A DNA stretch of 64,000 nt from Kitasatospora sp. CB01950 (GTDB lineage Bacteria; Actinomycetota; Actinomycetes; Streptomycetales; Streptomycetaceae): positions 118,645 through 182,644 of the forward strand of contig NZ_LISX01000012.1 of NCBI RefSeq assembly GCF_001905465.1, given 5' to 3'. Both the position numbers and the translations under genes were made by a program. Under the pieces are notes generated by a model. It ran no database searches, was not told where the DNA came from, and worked only from the letters and a program-made list of their open reading frames with translations. Positions 57,087 through 64,000 of the stretch are shown piece after piece (position 1 is the first letter of the stretch; the number at the start of each line of letters is the position of its first letter).

Positions 57087-58727
57087 CTACTTCCCCAGCA
57101 CCGCCATCGCCGCGTTGTGCCCGGGAATCCCACTGACCCCGCCACCCCGCACCGCCCCGGCCCCGCAGACCAGGACGCGGGCGTTCTCGGTCTCCACGCC
57201 CCACCGGCCGGACGCCCGTTCCCGAACCCCGGCGCCCTCCCGAACCCCGTCCTCCTCCCGGAACGGGAACGCCAACTCCCGGTGGAAGATGTTGCCGCCC
57301 GGCAGCCGAAGATCGGTCGCCAGGTCCAGCGGGCTCCGCACCTCCAGGCACGGCCGACCGTCCCCGTCGACCGCCAGGCAGTCCGCGAGCGGCTCCGCCA
57401 GCACCCCGTCGAGCGCGGCCATCACGCCCTCCAGTGCTGCCCGCCGCATTCCCTCCGGATCGTCGGCGAACAACCGCGCGGGCATCTGCAGGCCGAACAA
57501 CGTGAGCGTGTGCCAGCCGGCCGGCACCTCCGGCCCCAGAATCGACCGGTCCGCCAGCGAGTGACAGTAGATCTCGGACGGTGCGGGGGAGGGGAGCCGC
57601 CCCGCCGAAGCCACCCGGTAAGCGCTTTCCAACTCCCGGTACGACTCCGCTACATGGAACGTCCCCCCGAACGCGTCCCGTACATCCACCGCGCCGTCCC
57701 GGAGCCGAGGGAGCCGCCGAAGCAGCATGTTGACCTTCAGCTGCGCCCCCTCCGGAGCCTCCGGAGCCCCCGGAGCCCCCTCACCCGCCACCGCTTCGGC
57801 CCCCACCCCCGCCCCCGACTCGCCACCCAACAGCCGCGCCAACTCCGCCGGCGCAGCGTTGCACAGCACCCAGCGCGCGCCGACCCGCCGCTCCACCCCG
57901 TCCGCGTCCAGGTACCCGACCTCGGCCGGTCGCCCCGGCCCGCCCGGATCCACCGCGACGACCTCGCACTCCGTCCGGAACTCCGCCCCGCCCGCCCGGG
58001 CCGCGTCGGCCAGCGCACCCGTCACCGCACCCATGCCGCCCACCGGCACGTCCCAGTCGCCGGTGCCCCCGCCGATCACGTGGTACAGGAAGCACCGGTT
58101 CTGCCGCAGCGAGGGGTCGTGCGCATGGGTGAACGTCCCGATCAGGGCGTCCGTCAGCACCACGCCCCGCACCACGTCGTCCGTGAACCGCCGCTCCAGC
58201 GCCTCGCCCAACGGCCGCTCGAACAGTTCCGCCCAGGCCACCGGATCGCCGACCCGCGCCCGCAGTTCCGCCCGCGACGGCAACGGCTCCGTCAGCCCGG
58301 GGAACACCCGCTGCGCCACCCGCCCAGTCATCCCGTAGAACTCCCGCCAGGCCGCGAACTCCTTTTCTCCGCCCGTCAGTTCGCGGAAGGAATCGGCCGT
58401 CCGCCGCTCGTCCGAGGCATCCACGAGCAGCCCGCCGGCCCGCCCGTCCCGCTCCCACGGCGTGTACGAGGAGATCCGCCGACGCCGCAGCTCCACCCGG
58501 ACGCCCAGGTCCTCCAGGATCTGCCGCGGCAGCAGGCTCACCAGGTAGGAGTAGCGGGACAGCCGCGCATCGACCCCGGGAAACGCCCGCTCGGAGACAG
58601 CCGCCCCACCCACGTGCCCGAGCCGCTCCAGCACCAGCACCCGCAACCCGGCCCGCCCCAAATACCCGGCCGCCACAAGCCCGTTGTGCCCGCCACCCAC
58701 GATCACCACGTCATAAGCCACCGTCAT
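57087..58727 (-). CDS. Phytoene desaturase-like NAD(P)/FAD-dependent oxidoreductase, 546 aa
   Basis: N-terminal dinucleotide motif VVIVGGGHNGLVAAGYLGRA, then VLERLGHVGGAAVSE, the middle VGGMGAVTGALADAARAGGA block and the C-terminal substrate/FAD segment LPGGNIFHRELAFP with VRGGGVSGIPGHNAA. This is the architecture of PYROXD2/CrtI-related flavoproteins. An Ala/Pro/Glu-rich insert (about 310-330) comes from short repeats. A GGTAAGCGCTTTCC palindrome at 57617-57630 lies inside the gene. It stands alone and is divergent from acetoacetyl-CoA synthetase; it may belong to the adjacent meroterpenoid block. Confidence 0.87.
   Translation of the reverse strand: MTVAYDVVIVGGGHNGLVAAGYLGRAGLRVLVLERLGHVGGAAVSERAFPGVDARLSRYSYLVSLLPRQILEDLGVRVELRRRRISSYTPWERDGRAGGLLVDASDERRTADSFRELTGGEKEFAAWREFYGMTGRVAQRVFPGLTEPLPSRAELRARVGDPVAWAELFERPLGEALERRFTDDVVRGVVLTDALIGTFTHAHDPSLRQNRCFLYHVIGGGTGDWDVPVGGMGAVTGALADAARAGGAEFRTECEVVAVDPGGPGRPAEVGYLDADGVERRVGARWVLCNAAPAELARLLGGESGAGVGAEAVAGEGAPGAPEAPEGAQLKVNMLLRRLPRLRDGAVDVRDAFGGTFHVAESYRELESAYRVASAGRLPSPAPSEIYCHSLADRSILGPEVPAGWHTLTLFGLQMPARLFADDPEGMRRAALEGVMAALDGVLAEPLADCLAVDGDGRPCLEVRSPLDLATDLRLPGGNIFHRELAFPFREEDGVREGAGVRERASGRWGVETENARVLVCGAGAVRGGGVSGIPGHNAAMAVLGK
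57617..57630. promoter_or_regulatory. Palindrome GGTAAGCGCTTTCC inside the flavoprotein gene
   Basis: Same 14-bp motif as in the nearby intergenic cluster, here in coding sequence. Confidence 0.5.
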
Positions 58728-58956
58728 CCCGCCGTCCTACCACCCCCCACAGCCGTCCACCACCCCACCGCCCACCACCCACCGCGCAGCAGTCGCCGCC
58801 CCACTCACGTGCCCGTACCGCCCCAGCAACCCGCACTGTCCACCACCAGGATGAACCCTGGACCCCCGGCCGATCACGTGGCATGGTCTGCACCGTCAGC
58901 ACCCACGGACGGCCTGCCACAAGCCCATCCGTCCCCACCGGCCTGGAGACCACCAC

Positions 58957-61056
58957 GTGAGCACCCCTCCGACTTCCCAGGACCAGCAGCCCCCGCACCC
59001 CGAGCCGACCGAGCCGACCGAGCGGACCGAGCCGACGGCACCAGCCGAGCCGACCGAGCCGCTCTGGCGCCCGGACCCCGCCCGCGCCGCCGCCAGCCGC
59101 CTGGTCGCCTTCCAGCGCTGGGCCGCCGAGCAGCACGGAGCCCCGGCCGCCCCGCTCGCGCCGGTCGCCACCGACGCCGAGGCCGCCACCCGCTACGCGG
59201 ACCTCCACCGCTGGTCCGTCGAGGACCTCCCGCGCTTCTGGACCGCCGTCACCGAGTACTTCGACGTGCGCTTCCACACCCCGCCCACCGCCGTCCTCGC
59301 CGAGCCGGCCACCATGCCGGGCGCGAGCTGGTTCCCGGGCGCCACCCTCAACTACGCCGAGCACGCCCTGCGCGCCGCCGAGGATCCGGCCAACGCCGAC
59401 CGCCCGGCGATCCTCCACCTCGACGAGCGGACCGCCGAGCCCGTCGCCACCAGCTGGTCCGAACTGCGCCGCCAGGTCGGCTCGTTGGCCGCCGCACTGC
59501 GTGCCCGGGGCGTCCGCCCGGGCGACCGGGTAAGCGCTTACCTGCCGAACATCCCGCAGGCCGCCGTCGCCCTGCTCGCCACCGCCGCCGTCGGCGCCAC
59601 CTGGACCAGCTGCGCCCCCGACTTCGGCGCCCGCAGCGTCCTCGACCGCTTCCAGCAGATCGAGCCGACCGTCCTGTTCGCCGTCGACGGCTACCACTAC
59701 GGCGGCAAGAACCACGACCGCACCGAGGTGGTCGCCGAGCTCCGCCGCGAACTCCCCACCCTCCGCACGGTCGTCCACGTCCCGCTGCTCGACACCCCCG
59801 CCCCCGAGGGCACGCTCCGCTACGACGACCTGGTCGCCGGGGAGGCCGAGCCGGTCTTCGAACCCGTCCCCTTCGACCACCCGCTCTGGGTGCTCTACTC
59901 CTCCGGCACCACCGGCCTCCCGAAGGCCATCGTGCAGAGCCAGGGCGGCATCCTGGTCGAACACCTCAAGCAGGCCGCCCTCCACCTCGACCTCGGCCCG
60001 GACGACCGCTTCCTCTGGTACACGTCCACCGGCTGGATGATGTGGAACTTCCTCCTCGCCGGCCTGCTCACCGGAACCACGATCGTCACCTACGACGGCA
60101 GCCCGGGACACCCTGACACCGGTGCCCTCTGGTCGGTCGCCGCCCGCACCCGCGCCACCGTCCTGGGCACCTCGGCCGCCTACGTCATCGCCAGCCGCAA
60201 GGCCGAACTGCACCCCGGACGCGACCTCGACCTGTCCGCCGTCCGCTGCCTCGGCACCACCGGCTCCCCGCTCCCGCCCGACGGCTTCCAGTGGATCTAC
60301 GACGAGGTCAAGCCGGACGTCTGGCTCGCCTCCGTCAGCGGCGGCACCGACGTCTGCTCCTGCTTCGTCGGCGGCGTCCCCACCCTCCCCGTCCACCTCG
60401 GCGAGATCCAGGCCCCCTGCCTCGGCGCCGCCGTCGAAGCCTGGGACCCCGCCGGCCACCCGCTCACCGACGCGGTCGGCGAGCTCGTCGTCACCAAGCC
60501 GCTCCCGTCCATGCCCACCGGCTTCTGGAACGACCCCGACGGCGTTCGCTACCACGACAGCTACTTCGACACCTACCCCGGCATCTGGCGCCACGGCGAC
60601 TGGATCACCGCCACCGGCCGCGGCACCGTCGTCATCCACGGCCGCTCCGACTCCACCCTCAACCGCCAAGGTGTCCGGATGGGCTCCGCCGACATCTACG
60701 AGGTCGTCGAACGCCTCCCCGAGATCGCCGAATCCCTGGTCATCGGCCTGGAGGAACCCGACGGCGGCTACTGGATGCCGCTCTTCGTGGTGCTCGCCCC
60801 CGACGCCGTCCTGGACGACGACCTCACCGCCCGCATCCGCACCTCGCTGCGCACCGAACTCTCCCCGCGCCACGTCCCCGACGAGGTGATCACCGTCCAG
60901 GGCCTCCCGCACACCCTCACCGGCAAGCGCCTCGAAGTCCCCGTCAAGCGCCTGCTCGGCGGCACCCCGCTCACCAAGGCGGTCAACCCCGGCTCGGTCG
61001 ACAACCTCGACCACCTGCGCTTCTTCGAACAGCTCGCCACCACCCGCAAGCACTGA
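58957..61056 (+). CDS. acsA: Acetoacetyl-CoA synthetase, 699 aa
   Basis: Activates acetoacetate to acetoacetyl-CoA through an acyl-AMP. Family marks: the N-terminal RWSVEDLPRFWTAVTEYFDV, FPGATLNYAEHAL, LYSSGTTGLPKAIVQSQGG (P-loop), ASVSGGTDVCSCFVGG (A5 region typical for acetoacetyl-CoA synthetases), HGRSDSTLNRQGVRMGSADI and LTGKRLEVPVK (catalytic Lys). A Pro/Glu/Thr-rich stretch of about 25 residues precedes the fold. The GTG at 58957 follows TGGAG. The palindrome GGTAAGCGCTTACC (59529-59542) lies in the coding sequence. Confidence 0.94.
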   Translation: MSTPPTSQDQQPPHPEPTEPTERTEPTAPAEPTEPLWRPDPARAAASRLVAFQRWAAEQHGAPAAPLAPVATDAEAATRYADLHRWSVEDLPRFWTAVTEYFDVRFHTPPTAVLAEPATMPGASWFPGATLNYAEHALRAAEDPANADRPAILHLDERTAEPVATSWSELRRQVGSLAAALRARGVRPGDRVSAYLPNIPQAAVALLATAAVGATWTSCAPDFGARSVLDRFQQIEPTVLFAVDGYHYGGKNHDRTEVVAELRRELPTLRTVVHVPLLDTPAPEGTLRYDDLVAGEAEPVFEPVPFDHPLWVLYSSGTTGLPKAIVQSQGGILVEHLKQAALHLDLGPDDRFLWYTSTGWMMWNFLLAGLLTGTTIVTYDGSPGHPDTGALWSVAARTRATVLGTSAAYVIASRKAELHPGRDLDLSAVRCLGTTGSPLPPDGFQWIYDEVKPDVWLASVSGGTDVCSCFVGGVPTLPVHLGEIQAPCLGAAVEAWDPAGHPLTDAVGELVVTKPLPSMPTGFWNDPDGVRYHDSYFDTYPGIWRHGDWITATGRGTVVIHGRSDSTLNRQGVRMGSADIYEVVERLPEIAESLVIGLEEPDGGYWMPLFVVLAPDAVLDDDLTARIRTSLRTELSPRHVPDEVITVQGLPHTLTGKRLEVPVKRLLGGTPLTKAVNPGSVDNLDHLRFFEQLATTRKH
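59529..59542. promoter_or_regulatory. Palindrome GGTAAGCGCTTACC inside acetoacetyl-CoA synthetase
   Basis: Perfect 14-bp member of the recurrent palindrome family. Confidence 0.5.
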
Positions 61057-61114
61057 AGCGCAAGCACTGAAGCGCAAGCACTGAAGCGCAAGCACTGAAC
61101 CGCAAGCACCGAAC
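61045..61114. repeat. Five 14-bp tandem repeats at the 3' end of the acetoacetyl-CoA synthetase gene
   Basis: CGCAAGCACTGAAG units start at 61045, 61059, 61073, 61087 and 61101. The first contains the stop codon, so the C-terminal codons and stop were duplicated four times downstream. Confidence 0.9.
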
Positions 61115-61127
61115 CGCACACCAATGC

Positions 61128-61173
61128 CCCGAGGGGCCGCCGCCAACCCCCACGGTGGCAGCGACCCCTCGGG
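61128..61173. terminator. Terminator between acetoacetyl-CoA synthetase and ptsI
   Basis: A 9-bp CCCGAGGGG stem (61128-61136 with 61165-61173), extended by two short helices with single mismatches; it lies between convergent genes. Confidence 0.75.
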
Positions 61174-61193
61174 AGTCGAACGTCCGGACGGCG

Positions 61194-62864
61194 CTACGCC
61201 CCGGACAACACCTGCCGCGCCGCGGCCCGCGCCTCCTCGGCCGAGTCGGCCGCCCGCGCCGCCTCCGCCGCCTGCCGGCACTGCGCCAACGACGCCTGCG
61301 CCAACGCCGAGCGCACGTACGGGATCGACGCCGCCCCCATCGACAGACTGGTCACCCCCAGGCCCGTCAGCACACACGCCAGCAACGGGTCCGACGCCGC
61401 CTCCCCGCACACCCCGCAGCTCTTCCCCGCAGCCGTCGCCGCGTCCGCCGCCGCCGCGATCAGGTCCAGCAGCGCCGGCTGCCACGGATCCTGCAGCCGC
61501 GCCAACGACCCCACCTGCCGGTCTGCCGCGAACGCGTACTGCGCGAGGTCGTTCGTCCCCAACGACAGGAACTCCACCTCTCGCAGCAACGACCCCGCCC
61601 GCAGCGCGGCCGACGGAATCTCCACCATCGCCCCGACCTTGGCGTCCAACCCCGCCTCCCGACAGGCCGCCGCGAACGCCCGCGCATCCTCCCGGTCCGC
61701 GACCATCGGCGCCATCACCTCGAGGCGCACCGACAGTCCCTCCACCGCCCGCGTCAACGCCCGCAACTGCGAACGCAACACCTCCGGGTGCTCCAACAAC
61801 GTCCGCAGACCCCGCACCCCCAGCGCCGGATTCGGCTCGTCCCCGGGCGTCAGGAAGTCCAGCGGCTTGTCCGCCCCCGCATCCAGCACCCGCACCACCA
61901 CCCGGCCGCCCGGGAACGCCTCCAACACCTTCCGGTACGCCTGGACCTGCTTGTCCTCGCTCGGCGCCTTCGCCGAGTCGTCAAGGAAGAGGAACTCCGT
62001 CCGGAACAGCCCGACGCCCTCCGCCCCGTTCTCCACCGCCGCCGGCACGTCCGCCGGACCCCCCACATTCGCCAGCAACGGCACCATGAACCCGTCCGAC
62101 GTCCGCCCCGGCCCCGAGGACGCCGCCAACGCCGCCCGCTGCTCCGCGGCCAGCCGCCGCAACTCCTCCCGCCGCTCCGCCGATGGCTCCACCAGCACCT
62201 CGCCGGTCGACCCGTCCACCGCGACCACCACCCCCTCCGCCAACTCCGTCGCCCGCGGCATCGCCACCACCGCCGGCACCCCCATCGCCCGCGCCAGAAT
62301 CGCGCTGTGCGAAGTCGGCCCGCCCTCCTCGGTCACGAACCCCAGCACCAGCGCCGGATCCAGCAACGCCGTGTCCGCCGGCGCCAGGTCCCGCGCCAGC
62401 AGCACGTACGGCTCGTCACTGTCCGGAACCCCCGGCATCGGCACCCCCAGCAGCCGCGCCACGATCCGGTTCCGCACGTCGTCCAGGTCCGCGACCCGCC
62501 CCGCCAAGTACTCGCCCGCCGCCGCCAGCAGGTCCCGGTACGCGGCGAACGCGTCGTACACCCCGCGCTCCGCGCTGTTGCCCTCCGAGATCCGCCGGTT
62601 CACGTCCGCCAGCAGCTCCGGGTCCTGCGCCATCAGCGCCTGGGCCTCCAGCACCGCCTGCGCCTCACCACCCGCCAGGTTCCCGCGCGCGATCAGATCC
62701 GCCGCCACCGCCTCCACCGCGGCCTGCGCCCGAGCCTGCTCACGCGGCACCTCCGCAGCCGCGACCTGCGTGGTCGGCGGCTCCAGTACCGCCGTCCCCA
62801 TGTGCCGCACCGGCCCGATGGCGACCCCGTGACTCACGCCCACACCGTGCAGCGTCCGCTCCAT
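61194..62864 (-). CDS. ptsI: PTS enzyme I (phosphoenolpyruvate-protein phosphotransferase), 556 aa
   Basis: Transfers the phosphoryl group from PEP to HPr. The phosphorylated His lies in EEGGPTSHSAILARAMGVPA near residue 186. The PEP-binding barrel shows GVGLFRTEFLFLD, RVLDAGADKPLDFL, FLSLGTNDLAQYAFAADR and the catalytic Cys in GVCGEAASDPLL. The N-terminus LHGVGVSHGVAIGPV is typical. It follows crr by 29 bp, forming the streptomycete crr-ptsI operon for N-acetylglucosamine uptake. Confidence 0.97.
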   Translation of the reverse strand: MERTLHGVGVSHGVAIGPVRHMGTAVLEPPTTQVAAAEVPREQARAQAAVEAVAADLIARGNLAGGEAQAVLEAQALMAQDPELLADVNRRISEGNSAERGVYDAFAAYRDLLAAAGEYLAGRVADLDDVRNRIVARLLGVPMPGVPDSDEPYVLLARDLAPADTALLDPALVLGFVTEEGGPTSHSAILARAMGVPAVVAMPRATELAEGVVVAVDGSTGEVLVEPSAERREELRRLAAEQRAALAASSGPGRTSDGFMVPLLANVGGPADVPAAVENGAEGVGLFRTEFLFLDDSAKAPSEDKQVQAYRKVLEAFPGGRVVVRVLDAGADKPLDFLTPGDEPNPALGVRGLRTLLEHPEVLRSQLRALTRAVEGLSVRLEVMAPMVADREDARAFAAACREAGLDAKVGAMVEIPSAALRAGSLLREVEFLSLGTNDLAQYAFAADRQVGSLARLQDPWQPALLDLIAAAADAATAAGKSCGVCGEAASDPLLACVLTGLGVTSLSMGAASIPYVRSALAQASLAQCRQAAEAARAADSAEEARAAARQVLSGA

Positions 62865-62893
62865 GGTCCGAACCCCTTCGCCCGTTGTCGCCG

Positions 62894-63343
62894 TCAGTTC
62901 CAGACGAACAGGTCGCCGCCGGCCGTGACCTCACCGGACTCCGCCACCCCGCTCAACTGGTCTGCCGACGCCTCCAGCGCCACAATCGGCGAGATCGGCG
63001 ACTTCCCCGCCGCCTCGACCGCCGCCGGGTTCCACTTGATCACCGGCTGCCCCCGCTTCACCCGATCCCCCTTGTGTACGAGCAGCTCGAACCCCTCCCC
63101 ATTGAGCTGCACCGTGTCGATGCCCAGATGCGTCAGCACCCCGTGCCCGTTCTCGTCCATCACCACGAACGCGTGCGGGTGCATCGACACCACCTGCCCG
63201 TCCACCGGCGACACCGCCTCCACCGGCTCCCGCAGCGGATCGATCGCCGTCCCCGGCCCGACCATCGCTCCCGCGAACACCGGGTCGGGCACATTGGCGA
63301 GGCCGACGGCACGTCCGGCGAGCGGCGACGTCACAGTGGTCAT
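62894..63343 (-). CDS. crr: PTS EIIA-Glc-like protein (Crr), 149 aa
   Basis: Phosphocarrier between HPr and the EIIB domain; in streptomycetes it serves the GlcNAc system. Both active-site histidines are visible, His57 in SMHPHAFVV and phosphorylated His72 in VLTHLGIDTV, with HKGDRVKRGQP downstream as in other IIA-Crr domains. The ATG at 63343 has GGAGG seven bases upstream. It is the first gene of the crr-ptsI operon. Confidence 0.96.
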   Translation of the reverse strand: MTTVTSPLAGRAVGLANVPDPVFAGAMVGPGTAIDPLREPVEAVSPVDGQVVSMHPHAFVVMDENGHGVLTHLGIDTVQLNGEGFELLVHKGDRVKRGQPVIKWNPAAVEAAGKSPISPIVALEASADQLSGVAESGEVTAGGDLFVWN

Positions 63344-63679
63344 GGTGGAGCCTCCCAGGTACGGAGTACATCGCGTGCGGCCGCGGGGCAGCGGCCCGTT
63401 GATCGACGGACCCAAAGTACGTCAACTCGGACATTTTGGTATGTAGCGCCCACGAGTCGCCCGAGTGAAGATCGCCCCCGACATTCACCCCGCCGTGCAC
63501 GAACCGACCTTCGCGCACCCTCTCCTCCGAACCCGCCACCCTCAAGTGGTCTAGTCCTCTTGGCCAACGCGCCGCACTCTACGGCATCCGGGCGAGCCCC
63601 CCTCGGCCCCTCCCGCACGGGCCGGCGCTGCCGTCCGGGTGATCTGCCCCGGCCTCGATTAGGCACTCGGCCACCGACC
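63344..63679. other. Intergenic region between crr and the rRNA promoters
   Basis: It holds the crr promoter region with the dre at 63545-63560; no gene is seen. Confidence 0.5.
63545..63560. promoter_or_regulatory. DasR-responsive element (dre) upstream of crr
   Basis: AGTGGTCTAGTCCTCT differs from the DasR consensus palindrome at two bases. It lies about 200 bp upstream of crr, the place where DasR is known to repress crr-ptsI in Streptomyces coelicolor. Confidence 0.75.
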
Positions 63680-64000
63680 CGCTATCGTTGCTCAGGTCGC
63701 CGCGCAACGGCGGTAAACAGAGCAAGTCGAGAACGTAAACCCTCGGTCAACACCGCGGAAACGATCTGATAAGCTCGAAACACGAACGAAGCGCCCGGAG
63801 GGTCCGCAGGAATGCGGCTCGAAGGAAGCGTCCGTTCCTTGAGAACTCAACAGCGTGCCAAAAGTCAACGCCAGATATGTTGACATCCCCGGCCGGTCCT
63901 CTGGATCGGTTGGAGATTCCTTTATGAAGTAACACTAGCGAGGACGCAGTGCGCAGGACCGCCTATTCCGGTGGTTGCTGTGCCGCTCTTTCGTGAAGAC
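63680..64000 (+). promoter_or_regulatory. rRNA operon promoter region and leader (rrn), 16S gene beyond the window
   Basis: The region matches the streptomycete rrn leader: a promoter-like GGTCAACA (about 63746-63753) and CTGATAAGC (63766-63774), then the leader with TCCTTGAGAACTCAACAGC (about 63836-63854) and TGCCAAAAGTCAACGCC, which resembles the actinobacterial antitermination/processing segment. A further TTGACA follows at 63880-63885. The usual 16S start (GAGAGTTTGATCCTGG) is not yet reached, so it should begin within roughly 100 bases after the window. The crr gene is divergent. Confidence 0.8.

Overview
The base composition (GC-rich wobble positions throughout), gylR/glpK/glpD, gntR/gntK/gntP, DasR-type operators and the leader of a Streptomyces-style rRNA operon at the right edge point to a Streptomycetaceae chromosome (Streptomyces or Kitasatospora). 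About fifty protein genes are supported. There is no tRNA, insertion sequence or CRISPR array that I can see.

Left part (1-9.2 kb): the 3' end of a winged-helix/KITE-like gene and a 1516-residue SMC-like ATPase. Then comes a small RiPP-like locus: TPR regulator, 52-residue candidate precursor peptide, asparagine-synthetase-type macrolactam synthetase with an apparent frameshift near its start, and GNAT acetyltransferase.

9.2-21.1 kb: a processive glycosyltransferase followed by an unusual acyltransferase-SGNH-GH16 fusion, with a DasR-like operator upstream. Next are an ArsR/old-yellow-enzyme pair, a Fsr-like exporter with a divergent AraC regulator, and the gluconate regulon (gntR, gntK, gntP).

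21.2-30 kb: glycerol catabolism (glpD, glpK, gylR, but no glpF), a serpin, MmuM-type homocysteine methyltransferase, an AhpD-like protein and a calerythrin-like EF-hand protein.

30-41 kb: two divergent, tightly overlapping operons that look like amino-sugar or aminocyclitol biosynthesis. The minus operon has two Gfo/Idh/MocA dehydrogenases, a sugar isomerase, an M20 peptidase, an Ldh_2 dehydrogenase and a conserved unknown. The plus operon has two DegT/DnrJ aminotransferases.

41-58.7 kb: a minus-strand specialised-metabolism block: UbiA prenyltransferase, adenylate-forming ligase, amine-oxidase-type flavoprotein, methyltransferase, a rearranged CaiB-like CoA transferase and a second adenylate-forming ligase. 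Between the last two genes lie 5.7 kb with no recognisable gene, filled mostly by a degenerate tandem array of roughly 220-300 bp units. A flavin desaturase-like gene and a NUDIX gene sit further right.

58.9-64 kb: acetoacetyl-CoA synthetase, then ptsI and crr with a DasR-like site, then the rRNA promoter/leader (16S itself begins beyond the window).

A 14-bp palindrome, GGWAAGCGCTTWCC, occurs ten times and only between 36.4 and 59.6 kb (five copies in one 250-bp intergenic stretch). It may tie the accessory region together as a LacI-family regulon. Short tandem repeats are unusually common, both in genes and between them.
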